A stretch of DNA of 64,000 nt, taken from the NCBI RefSeq assembly GCF_001187555.1, contig NZ_LFIJ01000001.1:398169-462168 (forward strand), in the 5' to 3' direction. Positions 1 to 8,416 of the stretch are shown here, in pieces. The notes beneath the pieces are model-generated. The model made no database searches, was not told the origin of the DNA, and was given only the letters and a program-made list of their open reading frames with translations. A program made the position numbers and the translations under genes. The DNA comes from Gilvimarinus polysaccharolyticus (GTDB lineage Bacteria > Pseudomonadota > Gammaproteobacteria > Pseudomonadales > Cellvibrionaceae). Every line of letters begins with the position of its first letter. Positions within the stretch are counted from its first letter, which is position 1.

Positions 1-1
1 C

Positions 2-1219
2 TACTTACACGCCTTTGGCAGCATTGGCCGCGACCAGGGTTTTGCCAGCTTTCATCACTATTGGCACCGCGCCCGGGCCGAGGGGCTGGCGGAAGATTTT
101 TGGCACTACTCGCTTAACGCCCGCGCTGCTCGGGCCGGCAAGTTTGCGCCGTTATCACATATTGCCAACACGCCCTTGGATGGGCTGCATTACGCCTACC
201 ATTTTGATGCGGGCCGCTATGCCAAATTGCTGCAAGGTTATTGTTTGGCCGCAGGGGTTAGGCATGTTGATCGTGTTATAGAGCAGGTATTACTCGATCC
301 AGACAACGGCCATATACAGGCGTTGCAATTGGCCGATGGCGCAACGTTAACGGGCGATTTTTTTATTGATTGCAGCGGTGCTCGCTCGCTGTTGTTGGGC
401 GATGCGTTAGGGGTGGGGTTTGATGATTATCGCCAGTGGTTGCCGTGCGATCGCGCCATTGCATTGCCCAGTGAACGTTTGGCTAAGGTGCAACCTTTTA
501 CCCGGTCGAGTGCTAATGCTGGCGGTTGGTGTTGGCAAATACCGCTGCAGCACCGCACCGGTAATGGCATTGTTTATAGCGCCGACAGCCTCAGCGATGA
601 TCAAGCCTTAGTGCTATTGCAGCAACAGCTAACCGGCCCTGCGCTGGGCGAGGCTAAACTGATTCGTTTTAAGGTGGGGCGCCGGCGGCAACAGTGGCAT
701 AAAAACTGTGTCGCACTGGGGTTGGCCAGCGGCTTTTTAGAACCGCTAGAATCCACCAGTTTACACTTAGTGCAAAGCGCTATTACCCGCTTGGTTAAGT
801 TGTTTCCGCGGCAGACGATTAACGCGCGCGATGTGCAGGAGTTTAACCGCCAAGCGCAGACGGAGTTTGAATCTGTGCGAGATTTTATTATTTTGCACTA
901 CCACTTAAATGGCCGCAGCGAGCCCTTTTGGCAAGCTTGCCAAACGATGGCGGTGCCCGAGCGGATAACCCAGCGGGTGGCTTTATTTAAAGCCAGTGGC
1001 CGATTGTTTATAGAGCCCAATGAGTTGTTTACCGAGCCGGCTTGGCAACAGGTGATGTTGGGGCAGGGGATAATGCCCGAGAGTTACCATACCCTTGCCG
1101 ATGGTTTAAGCGCGCAACAGTTGGCTGGTTTTATGCGCGATTTAGACACGCTGTATGATCGTGCGTTAAATTCATTGCCCAGCCATGAGGATTACCTGCG
1201 CTCGCAGGCTAAGGTGTAG
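2..1219 (+). CDS. Tryptophan halogenase family flavoprotein, 5'-truncated
   Basis: The reading frame is open from the first bases of the window, so the N-terminus with the FAD-binding GxGxxG lies outside. Visible family hallmarks are a YHFDAGRYAKLL segment, FFIDCSGARS, the WCWQIPL stretch matching the WxWxIP signature of flavin-dependent tryptophan halogenases, and GFLEPLESTSLHL near the end of the FAD-binding fold. The family chlorinates tryptophan or indolic substrates using FADH2. Many copies in polysaccharide-degrading gammaproteobacteria sit next to TonB-dependent receptors and have no proven substrate, so activity here is unknown. It converges on the amylase gene across a strong hairpin. 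The family is secure; the substrate is not. Confidence 0.88.
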   Translation, partial: YLHAFGSIGRDQGFASFHHYWHRARAEGLAEDFWHYSLNARAARAGKFAPLSHIANTPLDGLHYAYHFDAGRYAKLLQGYCLAAGVRHVDRVIEQVLLDPDNGHIQALQLADGATLTGDFFIDCSGARSLLLGDALGVGFDDYRQWLPCDRAIALPSERLAKVQPFTRSSANAGGWCWQIPLQHRTGNGIVYSADSLSDDQALVLLQQQLTGPALGEAKLIRFKVGRRRQQWHKNCVALGLASGFLEPLESTSLHLVQSAITRLVKLFPRQTINARDVQEFNRQAQTEFESVRDFIILHYHLNGRSEPFWQACQTMAVPERITQRVALFKASGRLFIEPNELFTEPAWQQVMLGQGIMPESYHTLADGLSAQQLAGFMRDLDTLYDRALNSLPSHEDYLRSQAKV

Positions 1220-1254
1220 TGGCTTAAGGATTTACGGTTGTCAGTTGGGGCCAT

Positions 1255-1283
1255 AAAAACGGCCGGGGTTGCCGGCCGTTTTT
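1255..1283. terminator. Bidirectional intrinsic terminator
   Basis: A 12-bp perfect stem AAAAACGGCCGG / CCGGCCGTTTTT encloses the 5-nt loop GGTTG. The A-rich and T-rich flanks make it usable in both directions. It lies between the convergent halogenase and amylase genes. Confidence 0.9.
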
Positions 1284-1312
1284 ATGTTAGCGCTACGATT
1301 TACCTTTAAATA

Positions 1313-3859
1313 TTACAGCGCACTGTAGTGCAGATTGTTGTCGTTTACCTCTAGGGTAATGGTGCCGCTGCGAGTATCGCTAATGTCGTTACCGCTGCTG
1401 TCCAATACGCCGTCTGCGTTGTTGTCGCCATAGTTGCTGCTCCAGTCGCACTCGCGGTCAAACTTATAGCGCTGGTTGGCGCTGCCATCTAAGGTTACGG
1501 TGGTGCGCCAGGTGTTGTCGGCGGTAAGTGTCAGGGCGTCGCAGCTCCAATTGTTAAAAGTGCCACGCACGTACAGGGTGCTCCAGTTAGCTGCATAGTT
1601 ATTGGCGCCGTTGCCGCCGCTGACGCTGTAGGCGAGGGTGGCATCGTTGAGGGTGACCGCCACGCTACCGCTGCGGTTGTCGATAATATCGGCGCCGCTC
1701 GGCTCTAAGGTGCCGTTGTTGTCGGTGTCACCATAGTTACTGCTCCAGTCGCACTCGCGGTCAAACTTATAGCGTTGGTTGGCACTGCCGTCTAGGGTGA
1801 TATCTGCGCTCCAGGTGTTGTCGGCGGTTAAGCTTAGGGGCGTACAGGTCCAGTTGTTAAACGTGCCGCGCAGGTACACACGGTTCCAGTTGCTGCTAAA
1901 ACCAGTGGCCAGTGAGCTGATGCTGTAGCTTAAATCGGCATCGTTCACTTGTACTCGGTATTGGCCTATGACATTGGTGGTTATGTCATCACCGCTGCTG
2001 TCCAGCACACCGTCGGGGCTTGTGTTGTCGCCGTAGTTTTGGCTCCAGTCACCGGCTAGGTCAAATTTAAACCGCTGATTCGCTTGGCCATCAAACTGCA
2101 CGTCTAATTGCCAGGTGTGGTTGTCGACTAAGCTCATGGGGCTGGCGGCCCAAGCGTTGGCGGTGCCGCGAAAGTACAGGGCATCAAAGTTGCTCACCAG
2201 CTCGGCTCCGCCCACTTGAATACTGACTTGGCTGCTGTGGCTGGCGCCTTGGTCATCGGTAACGGTTAAGCTAAACGTCGCATTGCCGGGGTTGTTAAGG
2301 GTTGGGCTAATGCTTGAGGTGGTGGCACCGGTGCTCCATAAATAGCTGACAATGCTGCCGTCGCTGTCGTAAGAGTTGCTGCCATCTAAGGTGACTTGGC
2401 TGCCGGTATCTATCGTGTTGGGCGCGCCGTTAATCACCGCAACAGGCGGTTGGTTGCTCACCCCTGCAATGGCACCGCCGTGAATTGCTGAGGCGGCGTG
2501 AGGGCCCACGTTAAACGAGGCAAAGCCATTGCTATCAACGCTAATAATAACGCCGCTGCACTCGTCGTCGGCACGCAAAATATCGCAGTAGTCGCCAGCG
2601 GGCATACCGGTGTACAAGCTTTGGTTAACGCTAGAGCTACCGTTGTTGATTACCACAAAGCCTTTGTCGCCGCGACCAAAAGCAATGGCGTTGTCATTGA
2701 TTACCACTTTGTTGTCGACGCTCCAAGCATCGACGGTGTGGTTTCTAAAACCGACCATGTTGGCGATATTGCCCCAGCGGTGTTGGCATACCCAGCCGTT
2801 GGCATCGCACCCGCCGGGCGCCGGTGGGCCCATGTCGGTGCCGGCAAGGGTGGTGTGATCAAACTCGTAACCGGACATGACTTTGGGGTAGCCGTACGGG
2901 TAGGCGAGCATAAAGACGTTGGCCAAATTGTACTTAGCGCCATCTTTGTAAAATAAATTGCCGCCGCCACCGTGGCCGCGCTCGCGGTCGTGGTTATCGA
3001 CAAACACTAAGGCGTCGGATGAGGCCAGCATGCCCCAGTTGGGGCCAAGGTCTAACAGGTGTTTAATTTGGCCGTTAAAGTTGCCCGCCAGTGCCGGGCC
3101 GTAACCAAACTCGGTAACGGCACCTAAATAAGTGTAGTTGGAAGGCTGAATCTCGGGGGCTTCACCACCGGCGCCAATTACTTCTAAAAATACCCAGGGG
3201 TTTCCGGCCGCTTGTAAAAAGCCGTTAATGTCCGATGGCGGCATGTGTTTCGCGGCATCAATACGAAAACCGTCAACCCCCATATTGCTTAAGCGCGTTA
3301 AGTAGTTGGCAATGGTGTCGCGCACGTAGGCTTGGCTGTGATCTAAATCGGGCATGCCGCTTAGGTCGCAGCTCCACACAGAGTTTGCATCGTTGTAGTT
3401 GGTGGCGCAGCCGGGGTGAAAGTCTTGCGTACTAAATTCGGGATAATCTCGCGGTGCCCACCAAGTACCGCCGACACCGTAGTTGCCCTCGACTAAATGA
3501 TTGGCCATCTGGTTGACAACAATATCAGCATAAATTTTAACGCCGGCGTTGTGGCAGCGGTTGATCATGCTTTGCAGTTCGGCCTCGGTGCCACTGCGGC
3601 TGGTGAGGTTTTGGTAGGTGATAGGTTGGTAGCGTGTCCACCACTGCTGGCCCTTGGCGTGCTCTGTTGGCGGGGATATTTGCACGGCGTCAAAGCCTTT
3701 GGGGCCTAAAAAGGTTTCGCACTCATTGGCGATGTCGTTCCAGCTCCATTCAAATAAATGCACAAATGCGGTGCCTGCGTGGGATGATTGTGCCGCCAGC
3801 AGCAGTGCGGCGCTGCCTATTAACTGCTTTAGGGGGAAGCGTTTTAAACGAGTTTTCAT
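1313..3859 (-). CDS. Secreted animal-type alpha-amylase (GH13) with PKD domain and three C-terminal modules
   Basis: The 848-residue precursor hydrolyses internal alpha-1,4 bonds in starch or glycogen outside the cell. Residues 1-28 are a Sec signal peptide ending SSHA. The GH13 barrel and domain C fill about 30-465. The catalytic triad is visible as D201 in GFRIDAAKH, E226 in FLEVIG and D291 in FVDNHDRERGHGG. R199, N289 and K326 align with the chloride ligands of animal-type amylases, with Lys at the third position as in the Pseudoalteromonas haloplanktis enzyme. A PKD domain spans about 470-550. Three copies of a 90-residue module follow at about 557-648, 658-746 and 758-846; they look starch-binding (CBM20/48/69-like fold by inference). 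Paired Cys (672/703 and 773/804) occur only in copies 2 and 3. No maltose transporter is adjacent in the window. Confidence 0.93.
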   Translation of the reverse strand: MKTRLKRFPLKQLIGSAALLLAAQSSHAGTAFVHLFEWSWNDIANECETFLGPKGFDAVQISPPTEHAKGQQWWTRYQPITYQNLTSRSGTEAELQSMINRCHNAGVKIYADIVVNQMANHLVEGNYGVGGTWWAPRDYPEFSTQDFHPGCATNYNDANSVWSCDLSGMPDLDHSQAYVRDTIANYLTRLSNMGVDGFRIDAAKHMPPSDINGFLQAAGNPWVFLEVIGAGGEAPEIQPSNYTYLGAVTEFGYGPALAGNFNGQIKHLLDLGPNWGMLASSDALVFVDNHDRERGHGGGGNLFYKDGAKYNLANVFMLAYPYGYPKVMSGYEFDHTTLAGTDMGPPAPGGCDANGWVCQHRWGNIANMVGFRNHTVDAWSVDNKVVINDNAIAFGRGDKGFVVINNGSSSVNQSLYTGMPAGDYCDILRADDECSGVIISVDSNGFASFNVGPHAASAIHGGAIAGVSNQPPVAVINGAPNTIDTGSQVTLDGSNSYDSDGSIVSYLWSTGATTSSISPTLNNPGNATFSLTVTDDQGASHSSQVSIQVGGAELVSNFDALYFRGTANAWAASPMSLVDNHTWQLDVQFDGQANQRFKFDLAGDWSQNYGDNTSPDGVLDSSGDDITTNVIGQYRVQVNDADLSYSISSLATGFSSNWNRVYLRGTFNNWTCTPLSLTADNTWSADITLDGSANQRYKFDRECDWSSNYGDTDNNGTLEPSGADIIDNRSGSVAVTLNDATLAYSVSGGNGANNYAANWSTLYVRGTFNNWSCDALTLTADNTWRTTVTLDGSANQRYKFDRECDWSSNYGDNNADGVLDSSGNDISDTRSGTITLEVNDNNLHYSAL
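1428..1798. repeat. Intragenic direct repeat encoding amylase modules 2 and 3
   Basis: The stretches at 1428-1495 and 1731-1798 are 68 bp each and differ at only five positions. They are 303 bp apart, exactly 101 codons. They encode the QRYKFDRECDWSSNYGD core of the last two C-terminal modules. The near-identity suggests recent duplication or gene conversion. Confidence 0.85.
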
Positions 3860-4040
3860 GTGTGACTCCCAGTCTGGTTATTAATATTAGGGTGTTCAGG
3901 AGTTGGACAGGCGAGCCTGCCGGTGCCGGATGCTGGCTGAGTGACTTTGGTGTTAGTCGCAAAAATAAACAGCACCTTGTTATTTTTTAAAGTGGCACTG
4001 TCGACCAACATAGGTAGCTTTAAGAAGGGGGCCAAGATGT

Positions 4041-4073
4041 ATACGTATGCAGTTTTTTTGAATACGTATGCAG
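4041..4073. promoter_or_regulatory. Tandem operator-like repeat ATACGTATGCAG upstream of amylase
   Basis: Identical 12-mers start at 4041 and 4062, exactly 21 bp apart, or about two helical turns. Each contains the palindrome ATACGTAT. They lie about 180 bp upstream of the amylase start. Spacing and palindromic core suit cooperative binding by a dimeric, LacI-type maltose or starch regulator, which is inference. Confidence 0.5.
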
Positions 4074-4166
4074 CGTGGGGTGGTGTTAACAATGGCGCAA
4101 AAAGTCAGTTTATAAGGTGATGTAGGTGGTGCGGGGGAGCCTTAAGGTATTGCGGCTTAGAGTAAA

Positions 4167-4203
4167 AGCTAAGGCCGCCTACCTAGTTATCAGTAGGCGG
4201 CCT
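4167..4203 (-). terminator. Intrinsic terminator after the 4219-4734 gene
   Basis: An 11-bp perfect stem (4172-4182 with 4193-4203, AGGCCGCCTAC arm) has a 10-nt loop. A short T-run follows in minus-strand orientation. It begins about 16 nt past the stop codon at 4219. Confidence 0.75.
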
Positions 4204-4218
4204 GTGTTGCGGCGGGGC

Positions 4219-4734
4219 TTAACGCAGTTCGCCGAGGCGAGCGTTGGGTTTAGGGTCGACCATCCACTTGCTGATATCGGCGGCAAGCGATTTCACGTCG
4301 CGGCCCAAAAATGAGCAGGTGCCTTTAAATGCTCCAAACGCGCCGCCCGAGGTGGTGCGTTGGCCTCTAAAGCTGCCAATTTCTTTACCGTTATCGGTTA
4401 GGGTGCCAGAGGCGCCGACAGATTTACTGCCGCTCCAGGCGCCGCCGCCGGGGGCTTGGACGTTGTCTATCTCGACATTAAGCACTAGGCCTTTGGGCGC
4501 GGCCTCGCCTTGGGTGTAGGTGGTGACGGTATAGCCGCGCTTACCCACGTAGGTTTGTAAAAAGCCTGACATTTTAGTGCCCAGCTGGCACTCGTCACGA
4601 ATTTCTTTGCGCACGTCTAAATCACTAGAAAAGGGTATGTCATCGCTGATAAAGACAGCTTTGTCGGCGGCTAGAGCGCTGGTGACAGGTAGCGCCATAA
4701 GCGCAGCGATACTGATGTATTTTATTGTTTTCAT
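4219..4734 (-). CDS. Exported hypothetical protein, 171 aa
   Basis: I do not recognise a named family. Residues 1-22 form a Sec signal peptide (ALPVTSALA cleavage region) and the mature part is soluble, so a periplasmic location is expected. A Gly-rich middle (APGGGAWSGSKS) precedes GSFRGQRTTSGGAFGAFKGTC. Two Cys, in DECQLG and GTCSFLG, could form a disulfide. The C-terminal half (SLAADISKWMVDPKP) looks helical. The overall pattern, in which conserved beta-rich segments precede a short helix, is reminiscent of small periplasmic DUF4410/YajG-like proteins, but that is only an impression. It is monocistronic with its own terminator. Confidence 0.75.
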   Translation of the reverse strand: MKTIKYISIAALMALPVTSALAADKAVFISDDIPFSSDLDVRKEIRDECQLGTKMSGFLQTYVGKRGYTVTTYTQGEAAPKGLVLNVEIDNVQAPGGGAWSGSKSVGASGTLTDNGKEIGSFRGQRTTSGGAFGAFKGTCSFLGRDVKSLAADISKWMVDPKPNARLGELR

Positions 4735-4887
4735 AAAACGTCCTTGAGTTAATGGCCGCTAAGAATAGGTCAAAAAGTGTGTAAAAGAAACAGTGACGGT
4801 TGGCCTGGGTGGTGTTGAATATCTGGATTTTTACCCCGAGGCCTTTTATGCTGCGCATTTGTAGATTTGGTTAGAGATAAGCGGGAT

Positions 4888-5784
4888 ATGAGTATAAAAA
4901 ACAGGGATTTATCGGATGTCGATGGAATTCAAGACCCGCAGGTTCCCAATTGGGCTGAGCTTGAGCTGGCGCAGACTTGGGCCGACCAAATTAACTTTTC
5001 GCGTCCAAGCGGTTGGTGGCAGCTGTTTCGCGCGATTAAGGGCCCCCCGCAACGGGTGCAGGTTGATAGTGCCGATGCGTTGTTTACGAACATTCCTAAG
5101 TATGCGCTGCAAGAGTTTCATAACCTGCCCAATGGCAATTACTCCAGCCGTATTTCTAGGGGCTACATTAAAGGCTTTGATGTCTCTATGCTGGGGGTGG
5201 TGAGCCGTTTTCGCCAAGCTATGGCGGCGCAGGTGGCTAATTGCCGCGCTGTTTTGGATGTAGGTACCGCAGGTGGTACTCTAGCCTTTGAGGTACAGCG
5301 TGCCGGCGTGGCTGATGTCTGGGGCGTAGATGTATCGCCATATTTGCTAAAACACGCCGCAACCGATTACCCCGAGATTCGTTTTGTTCAGGCGCCGGCC
5401 GAGAACTTGCCTTTTGCCGATCAGCGTTTTGATGCGATTGTGCTGTGTTTTTTACTGCATGAAATGCCGCCTAAATACGTGCGTCAGGCGCTGGCAGAGT
5501 TTCATCGCGTATTGGCTCCGGGGGGCAAGCTATTAATAGCCGAGCCATCACCCGCGCAGTTGTTGCCTATTGCTTGGGGTTCGTTGTTAAGCGCTGCCGG
5601 CTGGCGTCATTTGTACTTTAAGACGCTGGCTCGGTTTGTTTATGAGCCCTTTGTTGCGCCTTGGCATAAAGAAGATAAAACGGCACTGTTTAATGCGGCC
5701 GGTTTTACGATTTGTAAACACGAAGACCGAATACCGATTAATTTTTTTGAGCTGCAAAAAACACCCGCAGATCATACTGATTGA
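4888..5784 (+). CDS. Class I SAM-dependent methyltransferase
   Basis: The 298-residue cytoplasmic protein has a Methyltransf_11-type fold in its C-terminal two thirds. Motif I is VLDVGTAGGTLAFEV, followed by the acidic end of strand 2 (VWGVDVSP), then APAENLPFADQRFDAIV and an FHRVLAPGGKLLIAEP motif. The N-terminal 100 residues carry no recognised motif. An in-frame TTG exists at 4867, but ATG at 4888 with GCGGGA upstream is the better start. The substrate cannot be read from the sequence. Another methyltransferase-like gene follows 28 nt downstream, so the two are probably co-transcribed. Confidence 0.82.
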   Translation: MSIKNRDLSDVDGIQDPQVPNWAELELAQTWADQINFSRPSGWWQLFRAIKGPPQRVQVDSADALFTNIPKYALQEFHNLPNGNYSSRISRGYIKGFDVSMLGVVSRFRQAMAAQVANCRAVLDVGTAGGTLAFEVQRAGVADVWGVDVSPYLLKHAATDYPEIRFVQAPAENLPFADQRFDAIVLCFLLHEMPPKYVRQALAEFHRVLAPGGKLLIAEPSPAQLLPIAWGSLLSAAGWRHLYFKTLARFVYEPFVAPWHKEDKTALFNAAGFTICKHEDRIPINFFELQKTPADHTD

Positions 5785-5812
5785 ACGACAACTAACCCTA
5801 AGAGAGTTGCTT

Positions 5813-6649
5813 ATGTTAATACCAACAAGTGTTCGATGCTTATCGGCATCTGTGTTGCTGGCGCTGAGCGTCGTAGCTGTTGCGCACGATACCGACAACG
5901 AAAAGCTTAACCTCGCACTGCACACCGATTACCGCAGTGATGCGGCTGTGCGCGATGAGCATCGGCATCCGGCTGAGACCTTGACCTTTTTTGGTGTTGA
6001 GCCCGATATGACCGTGGTAGAGATTTGGCCCGGCGGTGGTTGGTACACAGATATTCTAGCCGCCTACTTGCGTGACTCGGGCACCTATTATGCCGCGCAC
6101 TTTGATCCTAACAGTGAGGTGGGCTACTTTAAACGCTCGCGGGAAGCGTTTGGCAAAAAAATGGCCGAGCACCCAGAGCGTTATGATCAAGTAAAGCTGT
6201 CGGTTTTTAACCCTCCCGCGCAATATGATATTGCCCCTGAAGGCAGCGCTGATGTGGTGTTAACCTTTCGTAATGCCCACAACTGGTACATGAATGGCGG
6301 TGGCGAAAAGCGTGTGCTGGCGGCTTTCTCGGCGTTTTACCGCAGCCTTAAACCCGGCGGCGTACTGGGGGTGGTGGATCATCGCCTGCCAGAAGATCGC
6401 GATATTAAAGAGCAAGATGCCAGCGGTTATATGAAGCAAAGTGTGATTGAGAATATAGCCAAACAAGCCGGCTTTGAGCTGGTGGCCAGCAGCGACATTA
6501 ATGCCAACCCAAAAGACACGGCGAATCATGAAAAAGGCGTGTGGACGCTGCCACCGTCTTATCGTTTGGGTGACATTGATCGAGCTAAGTATCAAAAAAT
6601 AGGTGAGAGTGATCGGATGACCTTGAAGTTTGTGAAGCCGAAAAAGTAG
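5813..6649 (+). CDS. Exported methyltransferase-like protein (COG4798 type)
   Basis: The ATG at 5813 with AGAGAG upstream gives 278 residues. The N-terminal segment ending VVAVA is a clear Sec signal peptide before HDTDNEK. The mature part has a degenerate SAM-methyltransferase core: VVEIWPGGGWYTDILAAYL as motif I, ADVVLTFRNAHNW, and FYRSLKPGGVLGVVDH. The family is widespread in proteobacteria and is annotated as predicted methyltransferase, although SAM is not expected in the periplasm, so catalysis is uncertain. It follows the preceding methyltransferase gene by 28 nt and ends at a strong terminator. Confidence 0.82.
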   Translation: MLIPTSVRCLSASVLLALSVVAVAHDTDNEKLNLALHTDYRSDAAVRDEHRHPAETLTFFGVEPDMTVVEIWPGGGWYTDILAAYLRDSGTYYAAHFDPNSEVGYFKRSREAFGKKMAEHPERYDQVKLSVFNPPAQYDIAPEGSADVVLTFRNAHNWYMNGGGEKRVLAAFSAFYRSLKPGGVLGVVDHRLPEDRDIKEQDASGYMKQSVIENIAKQAGFELVASSDINANPKDTANHEKGVWTLPPSYRLGDIDRAKYQKIGESDRMTLKFVKPKK

Positions 6650-6666
6650 GCGGTTACATTCTAAAC

Positions 6667-6702
6667 AAAAACGGAGCTGCAGTTAGGCTCCGTTTTTATT
6701 TT
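6667..6702 (+). terminator. Intrinsic terminator
   Basis: The stem AAAAACGGAGC (6667-6677) pairs perfectly with GCTCCGTTTTT (6687-6697) around a 9-nt loop, followed by ATTTTT. It ends the two-gene methyltransferase unit. Confidence 0.9.
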
Positions 6703-6727
6703 TGGTTACGCTAAACGTGGAGGCAAA

Positions 6728-7726
6728 ATGAAGAGTTTAAAATCGTGTGTGATCTTGGCTGTGACACTTGCAGGTTTGTTTTTTGGCTTTGCTCGGGCCG
6801 AGGACGTTGTAAGTTTTGACGCACGTTTGAGTGAATACGCTTATCCGTATCCTGTGGGTGAGTTTAATTTTAACTCACAGCGCCAAGCGCTCACTATGGC
6901 TTATATGCATTTACCTGCCCAGCCGGGCAAAGCTACGGTACTGTTGCTGCACGGTAAAAACTTTGCATCCGATTACTGGCAAAGCACCGCCGAGTTGCTG
7001 CAACAAAAAGGCTATGGCGTGTTAATGCCCGATCAAATTGGATTTGGCAAATCATCTAAGCCTGCGCACTATCAGTTTTCGTTTGAAGCGTTAGCAGCCA
7101 ATACCCGTGCTCTAGCGGATAAGCTAGGTATTAAGCGCTTGAGCGTTATAGGACACTCTATGGGCGGCATGCTCGCCTCGCGTTATGCGTTGAGCTACCC
7201 CGAGCATGCAGAACAGTTGGTGCTCATTAACCCTGTAGGGTTAGAGGATTATTTGCAGTATGTTGAATATAAAGACCCTGAGTTTTTTTACCAAAGCGAG
7301 TTGCATAAAACCATCTCTGGCGTGATCGCCTATCAACAGAAAAACTACTACGATGGCAAGTGGTCGGATGCTTACGAGGCCTTAACGGTTATTCACAAAG
7401 GTTGGATGAACGGCCCGGATTGGCCTTTGGTGGCTTGGAATAACGCGCTTACCTACGATTTGATTTTTACCGGGGCGGTAGTCAATGAGTTTAAAGATAT
7501 ATCGGTGCCGACCCATTTAATTATTGGTACGCGCGATACCACCGGCCCCGGCCGCGGCTGGAAAAAGCCCGGTGTGGAGCGGGTGTTAGGGCAATACAAC
7601 TTGTTAGGTAAGCAAGCGGCCGAGACAATTCCTAATGCCACCTTGCACGAGCTAGACGGTATTGGCCATATGCCACAGTTTGAGGCGCTTGAGCGGTACA
7701 AAGCGATACTGGACGATATATTTTAA
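6728..7726 (+). CDS. Exported alpha/beta hydrolase
   Basis: The 332-residue protein begins with a signal peptide (about 1-24, ending FARA). The hydrolase fold shows the oxyanion HGKNFASD segment, nucleophile S144 in IGHSMGG, an acid around residue 269 in IGTRDTTGPG, and H314 in GIGHMPQFEAL. It is therefore a periplasmic esterase or lyase-like hydrolase of unknown substrate. A GGAGG sequence sits 5 nt before the ATG. It is followed 23 nt later by the acetyltransferase gene and probably shares its transcript. Related proteins are often annotated as peptidase S33-like or haloalkane dehalogenase-like hydrolases; sequence alone does not decide. Confidence 0.85.
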   Translation: MKSLKSCVILAVTLAGLFFGFARAEDVVSFDARLSEYAYPYPVGEFNFNSQRQALTMAYMHLPAQPGKATVLLLHGKNFASDYWQSTAELLQQKGYGVLMPDQIGFGKSSKPAHYQFSFEALAANTRALADKLGIKRLSVIGHSMGGMLASRYALSYPEHAEQLVLINPVGLEDYLQYVEYKDPEFFYQSELHKTISGVIAYQQKNYYDGKWSDAYEALTVIHKGWMNGPDWPLVAWNNALTYDLIFTGAVVNEFKDISVPTHLIIGTRDTTGPGRGWKKPGVERVLGQYNLLGKQAAETIPNATLHELDGIGHMPQFEALERYKAILDDIF

Positions 7727-7749
7727 TTTAGTTAAAGGCGGGTGTTGTT

Positions 7750-8304
7750 ATGAGTGAGTTAAATAAAATGCTCGCAGGTCAAGAGTACTGGATTAACGAT
7801 CCTGAGCTGACTGAAACTCGGTTTAAAACCCGAGATTTAGTGGATGATTTTAACGCACTAAAAGCTCGTGATAGCGTGGCAAAATCTGAACTTCAGCAGC
7901 AGATATTTGCTGTGGTGGGCGATAACGTACACATCGAAAAGCCGATACGGATTGATTACGGTGTTAACACGCGTATTGGCAGCAATGTGTTTATTAATTT
8001 TAATTTTGTCCTGCTTGATTGCTGCCCAGTGACTATTGGCAACAATGTATTTATTGCGCCTAATGTACAAATCTATACTGCAAGCCATCCGCTGGATTTA
8101 GATAAGCGCAATGCTCATGTTGGTTTTGCTGCGCCTATTACCATTGGCAACGATGTTTGGATCGGCGGCGGTTGTATTATTTTACCCGGTGTAAACATTG
8201 GCGATGGGGTAACGATTGGCGCTGGGAGTGTGGTGACTAAAAGTGTTCCCGCCCACAGTGTTGCTTATGGCAACCCCTGTAAAGTGCAAAAAACTAATCT
8301 GTAA
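7750..8304 (+). CDS. Maltose/galactoside O-acetyltransferase-type protein
   Basis: The 184-residue protein is a left-handed beta-helix acyltransferase of the LbH maltose acetyltransferase group (Maa/LacA/NodL). It has an N-terminal Mac-type helix (MSELNKMLAGQEYWINDPEL), hexapeptide repeats such as VTIGNNVFIAPNV and ITIGNDVWIGGG, the TASHP motif carrying the catalytic His, and the terminal AYGNPCKV signature. Members transfer acetyl from acetyl-CoA to sugar hydroxyls, often to remove unusable sugars, which fits a starch and cellulose user. Full length; an AGGCGGG ribosome site precedes the ATG. Confidence 0.9.
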   Translation: MSELNKMLAGQEYWINDPELTETRFKTRDLVDDFNALKARDSVAKSELQQQIFAVVGDNVHIEKPIRIDYGVNTRIGSNVFINFNFVLLDCCPVTIGNNVFIAPNVQIYTASHPLDLDKRNAHVGFAAPITIGNDVWIGGGCIILPGVNIGDGVTIGAGSVVTKSVPAHSVAYGNPCKVQKTNL

Positions 8305-8320
8305 GTTTCTTGAGCGGCAA

Positions 8321-8343
8321 AAAAAGGGCCTGAAATCAGGCCC
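8321..8343 (-). terminator. Intrinsic terminator of the GH5 cellulase gene
   Basis: An 8-bp stem GGGCCTGA/TCAGGCCC with a 2-nt nominal loop is followed, in minus-strand orientation, by seven T residues. It lies about 75 nt after the stop at 8417. Confidence 0.88.
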
Positions 8344-8416
8344 AATCTAGAGTGCTGGACAGTGATGCTATTGAAAATCTAGAGAGCTGAAGATTTAAAG
8401 TAGCGTGCCAGTCGAG

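Larger units (their letters stand above)
3860..4218. other. Intergenic region upstream of the amylase gene
   Basis: No convincing gene is seen here. The stretch holds the amylase promoter region, the two ATACGTATGCAG repeats and the terminator of the next minus-strand gene, each listed separately. Confidence 0.6.

Noticed and set aside
2498-2956. 152-codon plus-strand frame inside the amylase gene
   Set aside because: Antisense shadow of the GH13 catalytic domain, whose conserved motifs are all on the minus strand.
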